The notes under the pieces are model-generated. The model saw only the letters and a list, made by a program, of their open reading frames with translations. It was not told where the DNA came from and ran no database searches. A DNA stretch of 64,000 nt from JBGSMX01 sp963790405 (GTDB lineage: Bacteria; Actinomycetota; Coriobacteriia; Anaerosomatales; JAGXFU01): assembly GCA_963790405.1 (NCBI GenBank), contig CAWBOJ010000007.1:35954-99953 (forward strand), in the 5' to 3' direction. Of the stretch, positions 10,186 through 18,647 are shown in pieces. A program made the position numbers and the translations under genes. Positions within the stretch are counted from its first letter, which is position 1. Each line of letters begins with the position of its first letter.

Positions 10186-10701
10186 TCAGGTCACGTGAAT
10201 GAGCGACACGATCTCCACGTCACCGAGCTTCGAGCGCCCGCCGAGAAAGTCCAGCTCGATCAGGAATGCGAACCCTGCCAACGTAGCTCCCGTCGATGTT
10301 GCGAGCATCGCCTTGGCCGCAGCCGTACCACCGGTCGCGAGCACATCATCGACGATGAGCACTACGTCATCCGGAGTGATCGCATCGAGATGCATCTCGA
10401 GCGTGTCCGTACCGTACTCGAGCTCATACTCGGCTTTCGTGGTCTCCCAGGGCAGCTTCCCCGGCTTCCGCGCAGGTATGAAGCCCGCACCCAGCTTGTA
10501 GGCCAGAGCGCCCCCGAAGATGAAGCCGCGAGCCTCGGCACCAAGGACCTTCGTGACACCCGCGTCCGCATACTCCGAGGCAATCGTGTCGATGGCCGCT
10601 CGGAACCCATCGGGATTGGCAAGAAGCGGCGTGATGTCTTTGAAGATAACCCCTGCCTGCGGAAAGTCAGGGATGTCGCGTATCAGGCTGCTGAGATCCA
10701 C
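10186..10701 (-). CDS. apt: Adenine phosphoribosyltransferase
   Basis: Salvages adenine with PRPP to AMP in the cytoplasm. 171 residues, normal for Apt. Motifs are FPQAGVIFKDITPLL, GAEARGFIFGGALAYKLGAG and the PRPP-binding loop VVLIVDDVLATGGTAAAKA. I take the GTG at 10701 because GAGGAGGAAC precedes it; the frame extends to 10755 but without family similarity. It lies between the RlpA-like gene and the potassium channel gene, with hpt nearby, giving two purine-salvage genes together. Confidence 0.95.
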   Translation of the reverse strand: MDLSSLIRDIPDFPQAGVIFKDITPLLANPDGFRAAIDTIASEYADAGVTKVLGAEARGFIFGGALAYKLGAGFIPARKPGKLPWETTKAEYELEYGTDTLEMHLDAITPDDVVLIVDDVLATGGTAAAKAMLATSTGATLAGFAFLIELDFLGGRSKLGDVEIVSLIHVT

Positions 10702-10744
10702 ACGTTCCTCCTCTGTCGGTAGCGACACATAGCGTACCCGTTTG

Positions 10745-11736
10745 TCACATCGCACGCATCAGCGAATCGATCTGCGAGGACGTACCCAAGACGACGAGAC
10801 GATCGCCGGCCCGCATGACCGTGTCTGCCGAAGGATTCGTGTTGACGACACCATCCTCACCCTTGACCGCGAGAATGTAGGCGCCCGTGACATCTCTGAC
10901 ATGCGCCTTCTTGATCGACGTACCGTCGAAGCGCGAGCCCGCGGCCACCTCTATCTCCTGGAGCCTGAACTCCACGCTGTCTCCGTGCGTGACCAAATCC
11001 AGATAGTCCGATACCACCGGATGAAGCACCATCGAAGCCATCCGGCGACCACCGATAACTGTCGGCGTCATCACCCGATTCGCACCGGCCTTGCGCAACT
11101 TCGACTCGCTGGACTCGCTCGACGATCGGGCCACGATGAAGATCGAAGAACTGATGACTCCGCGCCGAGAAGGTCACGAACAGGTTGTCAGCGTCACCGT
11201 CCAAAGCAGTAATGAGGCTTCGTGCACGCTCGATCCCGGCGGCCATCAGCGCAGACTCGTCGGTAGCATCTCCTTCAACGACCAGCCAGCCCTCTTCGCG
11301 CGCGCGGGAGGAGGATTCCTCGTCTTGGTCAATCACCACGAAAGGAGCGTGCTCGTCGGCCAGAGCCCGCGCGACGACCGAACCGACCCGTCCCCATCCC
11401 GGCGATGATGTGATGGTCGGTGAGTTTCTCGATCTCGGACTGCATGCGACGGACCTCCAGTAGTCCTCGAAGATGACCTTCGACGATGAATTCAATGAAG
11501 GTACCAAGCGCAAACAGGACTGCGCCAAAGCCCGACGAGAATCAATCCCATCGTGAACCAGCGGCCCATCTCGCTCAATGGGTTGACCTCGGCAAAGCCG
11601 ACTGTCCCGACCGTGATAACGGTCATGTACAAGGCAGTCAGCCAGGCTCCATCCCTCAATGAAGACATAGCCCAGCGTTCCGAACACGAGGACGAGCCCG
11701 AGCACGAGGGCCGCAAGTGCGACGCGTCCGCTTCAC
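10745..11736 (-). CDS. Two-TM potassium channel with TrkA-N/TrkA-C (RCK) domains (frameshifted)
   Basis: Membrane K+ channel. TM1 is around ALAALVLGLVLVFGTLGYVF, then a pore with filter-like TVGTVGFAEV, TM2 (MGLILVGFGAVLFALGTFI), an RCK/TrkA-N nucleotide domain (AGMGRVGSVVARALADEHAP, FVVIDQDEE) and a TrkA-C domain (SVEFRLQEIEVAAGSRFDGT). The order matches MthK/Kch channels. Frames change near 11715, 11640, 11530, 11410 and 11155. The GTG start at 11736 overlaps the hpt stop (GTGA). The filter GFAEV in place of the more usual GFGDV/GYGD should be confirmed once the sequence is corrected. Confidence 0.82.
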
Positions 11737-12289
11737 AGCGCGAGAGCCTCCTCACGCAGCTCGGCGACGTACGGCAGGTTCCGGTACAACCCACGGTGGT
11801 CAAGCCCGTACCCCACCACGAACCGGTCCGGTATGTCGATACCCCGATACGTGATGGGAAGATCGACGATCCGCCTGACGTCTTTGTCCAGCAGAGTACA
11901 GACCTCGAGACTAGCCGGGTTGCGATTGCGCAGATTGCGCAGGATGTAGTTCAGCGTAAGACCCGTGTCGATGATGTCCTCGACGACGATCACGTTCGCG
12001 CCATCGATCGGATCGTCAAGGTCCTTAGTGATGCGCACAGTACCCGGCGCACCTCCCACGTATGAGGAGATGGCCATGAAGTCCACGGTGAGCGGCAAGC
12101 TGAATCGCGCGGCACAGATCGGCAAGAAATATCAGGCCGCCCTTGCAGTACCGTGACCAGTGTTAGGTCGGAGTCAGCGTGATCCTCTGCTATCGCGTGA
12201 CCCAGTGCTGCCACGCATGAGGCAATCTCGTCTGCAGAGACAACCACTCTTCCCACTACATCCGAAGGAGCGAACGGGTCCATCCTCAC
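11733..12289 (-). CDS. hpt: Hypoxanthine phosphoribosyltransferase (one frameshift)
   Basis: Purine salvage enzyme converting hypoxanthine or guanine plus PRPP to IMP or GMP. The N-terminal half has DLTLVTVLQG, the C-terminal half PLTVDFMAISSYVGGAPGTV and the PRPP loop VIVVEDIIDTGLTLNYILRN. Joined length about 185 residues, typical. The frame changes once near 12135. The GTG start at 12289 overlaps the stop of the upstream PD-(D/E)XK-like gene (GTGA); ATG 12283 is an alternative but lacks room for a ribosome binding site. Confidence 0.92.
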
Positions 12290-12708
12290 ACGTCCTGTTC
12301 GTCTGCGGCAGCCGTAATGCCGCCCCCCTCGGCGTGCTCTTGCTCCTGAACGCGCACGCCATACTTGAACAGTAGATTCCTGAAATCCTTCTGGTAGAAG
12401 ATCTTGATGTTGATGTCAGGGTACAGCTCGCGCAGACGACGGACCTTGCGGTTCTTCTTCGTCACAAGTTTCTGACTCATGGTCGTCAACTCGATGTAGA
12501 GGTCGGATTCCGGCAGGTAGAAATCCGGCGAGAACGAGGCGACGACGTTGCCCTGACCATCCCATTCGATGGGAAAGGTGGTCGGCTCGTATTCCCACGC
12601 AATGTGATAGAAGTCGAGAATCTCGGCCGCAATGCGTTCGCTCGGATGGGCGAATGCTATGTCACCAAGCGCAGGCTTGTCGCCGGACTGTTCTTCGGGT
12701 CGTGTCAT
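12286..12708 (-). CDS. Conserved hypothetical protein with PD-(D/E)XK nuclease-like core
   Basis: 140 residues, intact, ATG preceded by GGAGAAG. I do not recognise a named family. A central stretch has the pattern of small PD-(D/E)XK nucleases: PSERIAAEILDFYHIAWEYE (residues 22-41), then SPDFYLPESDLYIELTTM (D62, E73) and basic helix KKNRKVRRLRELYP. The lysine normally two residues after the acidic residue is a Thr here; K80 or K84 could replace it. The C-terminal tail is low complexity. Operon with ftsR upstream and hpt downstream. Catalytic activity is an inference. Confidence 0.6.
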   Translation of the reverse strand: MTRPEEQSGDKPALGDIAFAHPSERIAAEILDFYHIAWEYEPTTFPIEWDGQGNVVASFSPDFYLPESDLYIELTTMSQKLVTKKNRKVRRLRELYPDINIKIFYQKDFRNLLFKYGVRVQEQEHAEGGGITAAADEQDV

Positions 12709-12714
12709 CTTCTC

Positions 12715-13413
12715 CTACACGACATCTTCGAACACGCGCCCGAGCGAACGCTTCAACAGATGCCCGGTTAGCTCTCGAGTCAATCCAGACAGCTCACCAA
12801 GCGTCTCGACGAGCTTCTGGCGCGTCTCCGGCGTCCGATGTCTGAAAGTAGGCATGAGAATCTGCGAGAAGAACGTCGCCTCCCGCTCCGCGAATGTCTC
12901 ATACATCCGAAGATGACGGGGCTCGACGCCGAATCGGCGCATGTCCCAACATACGTGAGCGATCTGCACGTCGGTCTGAGAGATCTCTGGACCGTGTTCC
13001 CCGTCGAGCACTTCAATCAGATTGAACTCGGCCAATTCCTCGATGAACGACTTCGGCAAGCCCAGCGTCGACGGGACATCTTCGACGCGCACGGTCTCGG
13101 CCTGATCGAGAGGAAGTGCAACCGCATTCGAAGGTCCGGCTGTCTTGAGCTCCGGCGGGACCTTGCCCTTGTCATAGTCAGCAAGCTTGTCGCGAATGAC
13201 TGCCAGAGGCAGAAAATTCTCTCGCTGCAATTTCAGAATCAGATCGATACGCGTCACGTCGGCCTGGTGGAACTTACGATAGCCGCCCGCCGTCCGCTCC
13301 GGAACAATCAGTCCCTCTTCTTCGAGGAAGCGTACCTTCGAAATCGAGAGATCTGGGTGCGCTTCTGCAAGCCGCTCCACCACCTCGCCGATCGTCATAT
13401 AGTCGCGCGCCAT
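12715..13413 (-). CDS. ftsR: MerR-family transcriptional regulator FtsR
   Basis: DNA-binding regulator of 232 residues. The N-terminal MerR winged helix (YMTIGEVVERLAEAHPDLSI, then SKVRFLEEEGLIVPERTAGG) and the segment QRENFLPLAVIRDKL match the Rv1828/FtsR family, which activates ftsZ in Corynebacterium. The C-terminal domain (RRFGVEPRHLRMYETFAERE) is the family's ligand/dimer region. ATG at 13413 is chosen, 5 bases after the stop of the GarA-like FHA gene, the same neighbour order as Rv1827-Rv1828. The longer reading to 13509 overlaps that gene and lacks similarity. Confidence 0.9.
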   Translation of the reverse strand: MARDYMTIGEVVERLAEAHPDLSISKVRFLEEEGLIVPERTAGGYRKFHQADVTRIDLILKLQRENFLPLAVIRDKLADYDKGKVPPELKTAGPSNAVALPLDQAETVRVEDVPSTLGLPKSFIEELAEFNLIEVLDGEHGPEISQTDVQIAHVCWDMRRFGVEPRHLRMYETFAEREATFFSQILMPTFRHRTPETRQKLVETLGELSGLTRELTGHLLKRSLGRVFEDVV

Positions 13414-13418
13414 CCGGG

Positions 13419-13868
13419 TCACGTCCCCTTGGGACCGGCGAGAAAGACCATCTGGAACAGGCCTATCTGCAGCGTATCCCCGCTTCTGAGCTGGGCTTTG
13501 TCTACACACACACCGTTGACATAGGTGCCGTTAAGCGAGCCGACATCCTCAACTTCCACCAGATCCCCCGTCTTGCTCACTACCGCATGACGTCGCGACA
13601 CAGTCACATCATTCAGGAAGATGTCCGCTTGTGGATCGCGGCCAAGAATCAACCGGCCTCGGTCAACGTAGAATCGCTCTCCGAGTTCAGGACCCTTCCG
13701 CACTACGAGGACTGGACCCTCGGCATTCCCGAATTCGGCAATTGCTTCAGCGCCTTCGACCCCAACGGGAGTGAACGACTCTGTGGACCCTTCTAGTCTG
13801 CGTCCGCACTCGGGACACGAGGCGACTCCACCCTCGACGGCAGCGCCGCACCCGGGACAGTTGGTCAT
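13419..13868 (-). CDS. GarA-like FHA-domain protein with N-terminal zinc ribbon
   Basis: 149-residue phosphothreonine-binding adaptor. The N-terminus is a zinc ribbon, CPGCGAAVEGGVASCPECG (residues 4-22). After a linker comes an FHA domain (about residues 45-145) with GRDPQADIFLNDVTVSRRHA and DVGSLNGTYVNG, then QIGLFQMVFLAGPKGT, very close to mycobacterial GarA, a regulator of 2-oxoglutarate and glutamate enzymes. The GarA N-terminal ETTS phosphorylation motif is absent and the ribbon takes its place. ATG 13868 has GAGAGGAG upstream. Directly followed by ftsR. Confidence 0.9.
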   Translation of the reverse strand: MTNCPGCGAAVEGGVASCPECGRRLEGSTESFTPVGVEGAEAIAEFGNAEGPVLVVRKGPELGERFYVDRGRLILGRDPQADIFLNDVTVSRRHAVVSKTGDLVEVEDVGSLNGTYVNGVCVDKAQLRSGDTLQIGLFQMVFLAGPKGT

Positions 13869-13900
13869 GTTCACTCCTCTCGCCTCTATCAAGCACGATA

Positions 13901-14161
13901 TCAGTCGGTGAATCCGAACTCTCGCCGCTCGAATGAACTCGCTATCTGCTCCTCTAGCGCCGAAACCACTTCGGGGTTCGCGAGCACCCTCTCGAGCCGC
14001 TCTTCACTCAGGCGGTTCTTCACGTACGGATCCTTGAGGGTTTCTGTCAACTTGCGGCCGTTGTGAACTTCACGGATCACATATTCGACCACTCGCTCCT
14101 CAACCGCATCTGTCGCCATCTCGTTGAGGAAGTCGTGCAGCTTGTCTGAAATCGACGCCAC
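13901..14161 (-). CDS. Small conserved acidic/helical protein, unknown function
   Basis: 86 residues, GTG start with AAGGAGG 7 bases upstream. No family recognised. It appears all-helical, with a basic segment VIREVHNGRKLTETLKDPYV followed by a helix RLSEERLERVLANPEVVSAL. No signal peptide, membrane segment or cysteines. Placed between the RsiG-like gene and the GarA-like gene with short gaps, so probably co-transcribed with them. Confidence 0.75.
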   Translation of the reverse strand: MASISDKLHDFLNEMATDAVEERVVEYVIREVHNGRKLTETLKDPYVKNRLSEERLERVLANPEVVSALEEQIASSFERREFGFTD

Positions 14162-14196
14162 GTGGGCCTCCTTGTCAGGTACGTGCTTCGCGCACG

Positions 14197-14505
14197 CTAG
14201 TCTTCTTTGTCGGTGTCGTCTTCAGCCACATCAACCGCGGGAACACCGCGGAGGTCGGACGCAAGGATGCCGATCAGCTTCTCCAGATCGGCTCCCGAGA
14301 TGACATCTTTGCCAGCCTCCCGATCCGCCTTCAACCGTCGGACCAACTCGGATCGCAAGATATCGATCCTACCGTGCAGCACTCGGCGGCGATACGAAAT
14401 GCGCTGCTCCTCTTCATGCAGTTCATTGAGGAGTTCTCGCAGCTCGTCGTTCGTCCGATTCTCGAGGTCAAGCAGGGCCTCGTCGAAGCGATCTTGCTCG
14501 CTCAT
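14197..14505 (-). CDS. RsiG-like c-di-GMP-binding anti-sigma factor candidate
   Basis: 102-residue helical protein, ATG with GGAGGAG upstream. Residues 33-48 read E33-QRI-S37-YR-R40-RVL-H44-GRI-D48, fitting the RsiG c-di-GMP signature E(X)3S(X)2R(X)3Q(X)3D except that Gln is His. The flanks (ELRELLNELHEEEQ and DILRSELVRRL) also match RsiG, which in Streptomyces holds the sigma factor WhiG when bound to c-di-GMP. Only one motif copy is present, as in the homodimeric Rubrobacter RsiG. No WhiG-type sigma gene lies in the window, so the partner is unknown. Confidence 0.72.
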   Translation of the reverse strand: MSEQDRFDEALLDLENRTNDELRELLNELHEEEQRISYRRRVLHGRIDILRSELVRRLKADREAGKDVISGADLEKLIGILASDLRGVPAVDVAEDDTDKED

Positions 14506-14591
14506 GGCTCCTCCACTCCGTGGGGCTGACATACGTGAGAGCCTGCGAAGATTGTATCAGAGCACACCCCAACCAAGGGCCCTCGACCTAT

Positions 14592-14597
14592 ACTATA
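14592..14597 (-). promoter_or_regulatory. Possible -10 element upstream of the RsiG-like gene
   Basis: The 122-base gap between lplA and the RsiG-like gene is AT-richer than its surroundings and contains TATAGT on the minus strand, within ACATATAGTATAGG. A convincing -35 box is not visible. It would drive the RsiG-like, GarA-like and ftsR genes. Confidence 0.3.
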
Positions 14598-14627
14598 TGT
14601 CCACGTTGTGACATGCGTTCATATGTC

Positions 14628-15398
14628 TCACAGAACCTGCAGGTCACCAACGAGAGTCCGAGCCTCGCACAACTCCGATTCCTCGACTGCTCGCGGTTCG
14701 ACCGACACACCGAATCCTCTCGAGCATGCCTCGACAACCGCCCGCCCTATCTCCTCGAAGTCAGGGGTAGTCCCGAGCACGTCTTCCAGCGTCGTCGTCG
14801 TTGCCGTCAACTCCGCCGCAGAGGCTTCATCCAGGCCGAACACCGCTGCTTCTCGAACGAGATCTCGCGATCGGACGAATGATCCGTGCTGAAGACAGGT
14901 ATGGTCGTGCCAGATCTGTGCGCTGCCGGACAACTTCGCCGTCTCGAGGGACAAGTCGGCGTGAGTTGCGTGCAAGTAGCACGAAGGGGAATTCCTTGAG
15001 CCGCGTGGCCTGTCGGTCAATTCGGCTGGCACACCGAGACTGCGGTATGCCTCCGCGAGCACGCCACACAGAACCTGATAGCTCGCCGAGACCCCGCGGG
15101 GCAGGCCGTCGCGCTCGCCCAGGATCATCGAGTACGTAAGCTCATCGTCATGCAGCACGCCACGACCACCAGTGAATCTCCGAACCACGTCCACGCCCGC
15201 TCGCTCGCACGCCGCAAGATCGACGCCATCGACCTCCTGGAAACGACCCAGGGTTACGGTCGGACGCTTCCACCGATAGAGTCGAAGCGTAGGTGGCACC
15301 TCGCCACGCGCGTGAGCCAGCTGGATCGCACGATCCATAGCCATGTTCCACGCAGCATCTTGAGGGCCGTCGTCAAGCAGACGCCAGACACGGGTCAC
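14628..15398 (-). CDS. Lipoate-protein ligase A / octanoyltransferase (LplA/LipM family)
   Basis: 256-residue enzyme that attaches lipoate or octanoate to a carrier lysine. It has AWNMAMDRAI near the N-terminus, VVRRFTGGRGVLHDDELTYS (substrate loop), the conserved lysine motif KLSGSAQ and HGSFVRSRD. The GTG at 15398 overlaps the gcvPB stop (GTGA), so it ends the gcvT-gcvH-gcvPA-gcvPB operon; its likely substrate is GcvH. Ligase versus transferase activity cannot be decided from sequence. Confidence 0.9.
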   Translation of the reverse strand: MTRVWRLLDDGPQDAAWNMAMDRAIQLAHARGEVPPTLRLYRWKRPTVTLGRFQEVDGVDLAACERAGVDVVRRFTGGRGVLHDDELTYSMILGERDGLPRGVSASYQVLCGVLAEAYRSLGVPAELTDRPRGSRNSPSCYLHATHADLSLETAKLSGSAQIWHDHTCLQHGSFVRSRDLVREAAVFGLDEASAAELTATTTTLEDVLGTTPDFEEIGRAVVEACSRGFGVSVEPRAVEESELCEARTLVGDLQVL

Positions 15399-16904
15399 GG
15401 CGAAGCTTCCTCGGCAGGTATCCATCGCAGCACCGGTGTGCGCGCAGCCCGCGCCTCATCGAGCCGGCGAACCGGAGTCGTGAACGGAGCCTCGTGCAGA
15501 GACTCGGGACACGCGGCTGCCTCTTCGGCGATCGCAAGCATCGCATCAGCGAAAGCATCCATCGCTTCGAGAGGCTCGGTCTCCGTCGGTTCGATCATCA
15601 GCGCTTCGTCCACGAGCAGCGGGAAGTAGATGGTAGGTGGGTGGAAGCCGTAATCCAGCAACCGCTTCGCGATGTCGAGCGTCCGAACGCCGTGCTCGCG
15701 CTTCAACCCGGCTCCCGACAAGACGAATTCGTGCATGCAGATGCGGTCGTACGGCAGATCGAACGCCCCTGACAGCCGCGACTTCAGGTAGTTCGCAGAC
15801 AGTACGGCTTGCTCGGCCACCTCCGTCAGCCCCTCCCCGCCAAGCGCGCGCACGTACGCATACGCACGCACCAGAACGCCGAAGTTGCCGAGAAACCCGC
15901 GCATGCGGCCGATCGATTCGGCCGGCATCGCCGTGTCGAACGACCCGTCGTCCAGCCGAACGGCCACCGGCCCGGGCAGATACTTCGCTAGCTCGGCACT
16001 CACACACACGGGGCCAGAACCGGGCCCTCCCCCGCCGTGCGGTGTCGAGAAAGTCTTGTGCAGGTTGATGTGCAGCGCATCGAATCCGCTATCCCCCGGA
16101 CGTGCCTTCCCCAGAACCGCGTTCATATTCGCGCCGTCACAGTATGCATACGCGCCGACAGCGTGTACGGCATGCGTGATCTCGAGAATCTGCGGATCGA
16201 ATAGTCCCAGGGTGTTCGGGTTCGTCAGCATGAGTGCCGCGACGTCCGAATCCAGCGCCGCCTTCAACGCCGCAACGTCTACCAGGCCGCGGTCGTCGCT
16301 CGGAATCGTCACCGTCGTGTACCCGCACATCTTCACACTCGCCGGATTCGTGCCGTGGGCGGTATCCGGAATGATCGACTTTGCGCCGCGCATCGCCCCT
16401 CGCGACATGCGCCGCCCTGAAACACATCAGCGCGGTCAGCTCGCCGTGCGCACCCGCCGCCGGTTGCAGCGTCACTCCAGGCAAACCCGAGATCTCGGCC
16501 AGTGCATCTTGGAGGCCAACCATCAAGTCCAACGCACCCTGGACCGTCTGTACCGGCTGATATGGATGCAGCCCCGCGAATCCCTCGAGTCTGCATGCAT
16601 CCTCGTTCACACGTGGGTTGTACTTCATCGTGCACGACCCCAAGGGATACAGACCCGAGTCAACCCCGAAGTTCATGTCGGCCAGATGAGCGTAGTGCCG
16701 CATGATGTCGAGTTCGGTCACGTGTGGAAGAAGCGGAGCAGACGTGCGCACCGCACCTCCGAGTGCCTCGGCAAGATCCACCGCGGGTACATCGCCCGCC
16801 GGTGCGGCGATACACGTGGACTCAGGGGCGCCGATCTCGAAGATCAAACTCCGCGGCCCGCGAACAGGAGCCCCCGGTGGCGTGTGGGCAAGCCGCTCTG
16901 TCAC
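15395..16904 (-). CDS. gcvPB: Glycine dehydrogenase (decarboxylating) subunit 2, GcvPB (one frameshift)
   Basis: C-terminal half of P-protein, the PLP subunit that decarboxylates glycine and passes aminomethyl to lipoyl-GcvH. Contains GVDSGLYPLGSCTMKYNPRV, LQPAAGAHGELTALMCFRAA and the PLP-lysine motif HINLHKTFSTPHGGGGPGSG. Joined length about 502 residues, normal. One frame change near 16405. The ATG at 16904 overlaps the gcvPA stop (ATGA). Confidence 0.94.
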
Positions 16905-18241
16905 AGCTTCTCCACCTCATCCACAAACGCGTCAATCTCCTCGCGTGTCCGCTTCTCTGTGACCGCGAACAACACGCGAGCAGATACGTCCGTCCTCTCG
17001 ACCGGCTCTACGACAACCCCAGCGAGATACCCGCGATCCAGCATCGCAGCATGCATCGCTTTGGCATCACCGTCGTAGTCGAGCGCGAACTCGTAGCCGT
17101 ACGGAGTGTCCCAAGGCATGCTGAACCGGCCCGTCGCGACCAGGCGGTCGTGAAGGTAGTGCGCCTTGCTCACGCACGCCCGAGCGATTCCGGCCAGACC
17201 TTCTCGGCCCACTGCCGACAGATACACCGCCGCCGCAAGCGCATTGAGGGCGTGATTGCTGCAGATGTTACTCGTGGCCTTCTCGCGCCGGATGTGTTGT
17301 TCGCGCGTCGTCAGCGTCAGCACGAACGCATCGTTGCCGTCCACGTCGACCGTGCGGCCCACGACCCGCCCGGGAATCTGCCTCACGTGCGCCATCCGAC
17401 ACGTGAAGACGCCGAGCCCGGGTCCCCCGAAGCTCATGGGATTGCCCAAGGGCTGTCCCTCGGCCACCACGATGTCCGCGCCGCAGGAACCCGGAGGTTC
17501 CATGACGCCGAGGAGTATCGGGTTGGTGGCAACCACGCACAGCGCCCCAACACCATGCGCCAGCTCCGCTGCTGCCTCGGCGTCCCCCACAGCACCCCAG
17601 TAGTCAGGGCTCGCGGTCAGAAGCGCCGCCGTATCGTTGTCGACGCACGCAGACCACTCGGCGGGCGTGCTTGGTGCGTTCGCGGTGCCCGCAGTGACGA
17701 TCTCGAACAGACCCGACGCCGCATACGTCCGCAAGGTCTCCAGCCACTCGGGGTGCACGGACGCCGAACACACCACCTTGGAACGCTTGGTGACGCGACA
17801 TGCCATGAGAGCAGCTTCCACAAAGGCCGTGGCTCCGTCGTACATGCTCGCGTTGGCCACTTCCATGCCCGTGAGCTCGCACATCATCGTCTGGTATTCG
17901 AACATCGCCTGCAGTGTGCCTTGCGAGACTTCCGGCTGGTAGGGCGTATAGGCGGTGAAGAACTCCGGGCGCCGCAACACGTGGTCGACGACGCTCGGAA
18001 TGTAGTGGTCATAGCAGCCCGCACCCGCGAAACTCACCAGCGACGACGCCGGTCGATTCCGAGTCGCGAGCGCATGCATGTGCGCCGTCAGCTCGATCTC
18101 GGACAGACCCCCGCCCAGCGCGAGCGGTCGCTTGAGCCGGGCTTGCTCCGGTATATCGGCAAACAACTCGTCGATCCCGGAAACGCCGACAGCGCGAAGC
18201 ATGGCTTCGCGCTGTTCGCACGTGATCGGTATGTGGCGCAT
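16901..18241 (-). CDS. gcvPA: Glycine dehydrogenase (decarboxylating) subunit 1, GcvPA
   Basis: Intact 446-residue N-terminal half of P-protein, forming a heterotetramer with GcvPB. Begins MRHIPITCEQREAMLRAVGV and has AGAGCYDHYIPSVVDHV, TAYTPYQPEVSQGTLQAMFE and SNICSNHALNAL. The split gcvPA/gcvPB form is typical of many anaerobes and Gram-positive lineages. It starts 11 bases after gcvH. Confidence 0.96.
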   Translation of the reverse strand: MRHIPITCEQREAMLRAVGVSGIDELFADIPEQARLKRPLALGGGLSEIELTAHMHALATRNRPASSLVSFAGAGCYDHYIPSVVDHVLRRPEFFTAYTPYQPEVSQGTLQAMFEYQTMMCELTGMEVANASMYDGATAFVEAALMACRVTKRSKVVCSASVHPEWLETLRTYAASGLFEIVTAGTANAPSTPAEWSACVDNDTAALLTASPDYWGAVGDAEAAAELAHGVGALCVVATNPILLGVMEPPGSCGADIVVAEGQPLGNPMSFGGPGLGVFTCRMAHVRQIPGRVVGRTVDVDGNDAFVLTLTTREQHIRREKATSNICSNHALNALAAAVYLSAVGREGLAGIARACVSKAHYLHDRLVATGRFSMPWDTPYGYEFALDYDGDAKAMHAAMLDRGYLAGVVVEPVERTDVSARVLFAVTEKRTREEIDAFVDEVEKL

Positions 18242-18252
18242 CGTCTGTTTGT

Positions 18253-18630
18253 CTACTCGGTTACGAACGCCTCGTAGTCATCAGCCGACATCAAAGCGTC
18301 GACCTCCGACGGGTCCGACATCTTGATCTTGACCATCCAGCCCTCGCCATACGGATCGGTGTTGACTACCTCAGGCGCGTCCTCAAGAGACTCATTGACG
18401 CCTACGACCTCACCTGTGACCGGCGCATAGAGCTCAGATACCGACTTCACGGACTCAATCTCGCCGAACGTCTCATCAGCAGCTACAGCGTCACCCTCGG
18501 AGGGCAGATCGACGTACACTACTTCGCCTAGCTGGTCCTGCGCGAAGTGCGAAATCCCCACTATTGCAACGTCGTCCTCAACGCGAACCCACTCATGCTC
18601 CTTGTGATACTTCAATTCGCTGGGATACAT
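18253..18630 (-). CDS. gcvH: Glycine cleavage system H protein
   Basis: 125-residue lipoyl carrier. YPSELKYHKEHEWVRVEDD at the start, lipoylated lysine in GEIESVKSVSELYAPVTGEV, and the C-terminal GEGWMVKIKMSD. Carries aminomethyl between GcvP and GcvT; lipoylated presumably by the ligase at the end of the operon. Short gaps on both sides (11 and 17 bases). Confidence 0.97.
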   Translation of the reverse strand: MYPSELKYHKEHEWVRVEDDVAIVGISHFAQDQLGEVVYVDLPSEGDAVAADETFGEIESVKSVSELYAPVTGEVVGVNESLEDAPEVVNTDPYGEGWMVKIKMSDPSEVDALMSADDYEAFVTE

Positions 18631-18647
18631 GCTTCCGAGCGCTCCTT

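Noticed and set aside
16724..18277. 517-residue plus-strand open frame
   Set aside because: It is antisense to gcvPA and gcvPB, which match their families along the whole length. Composition is Arg/His-rich, as usual for GC-rich antisense frames.
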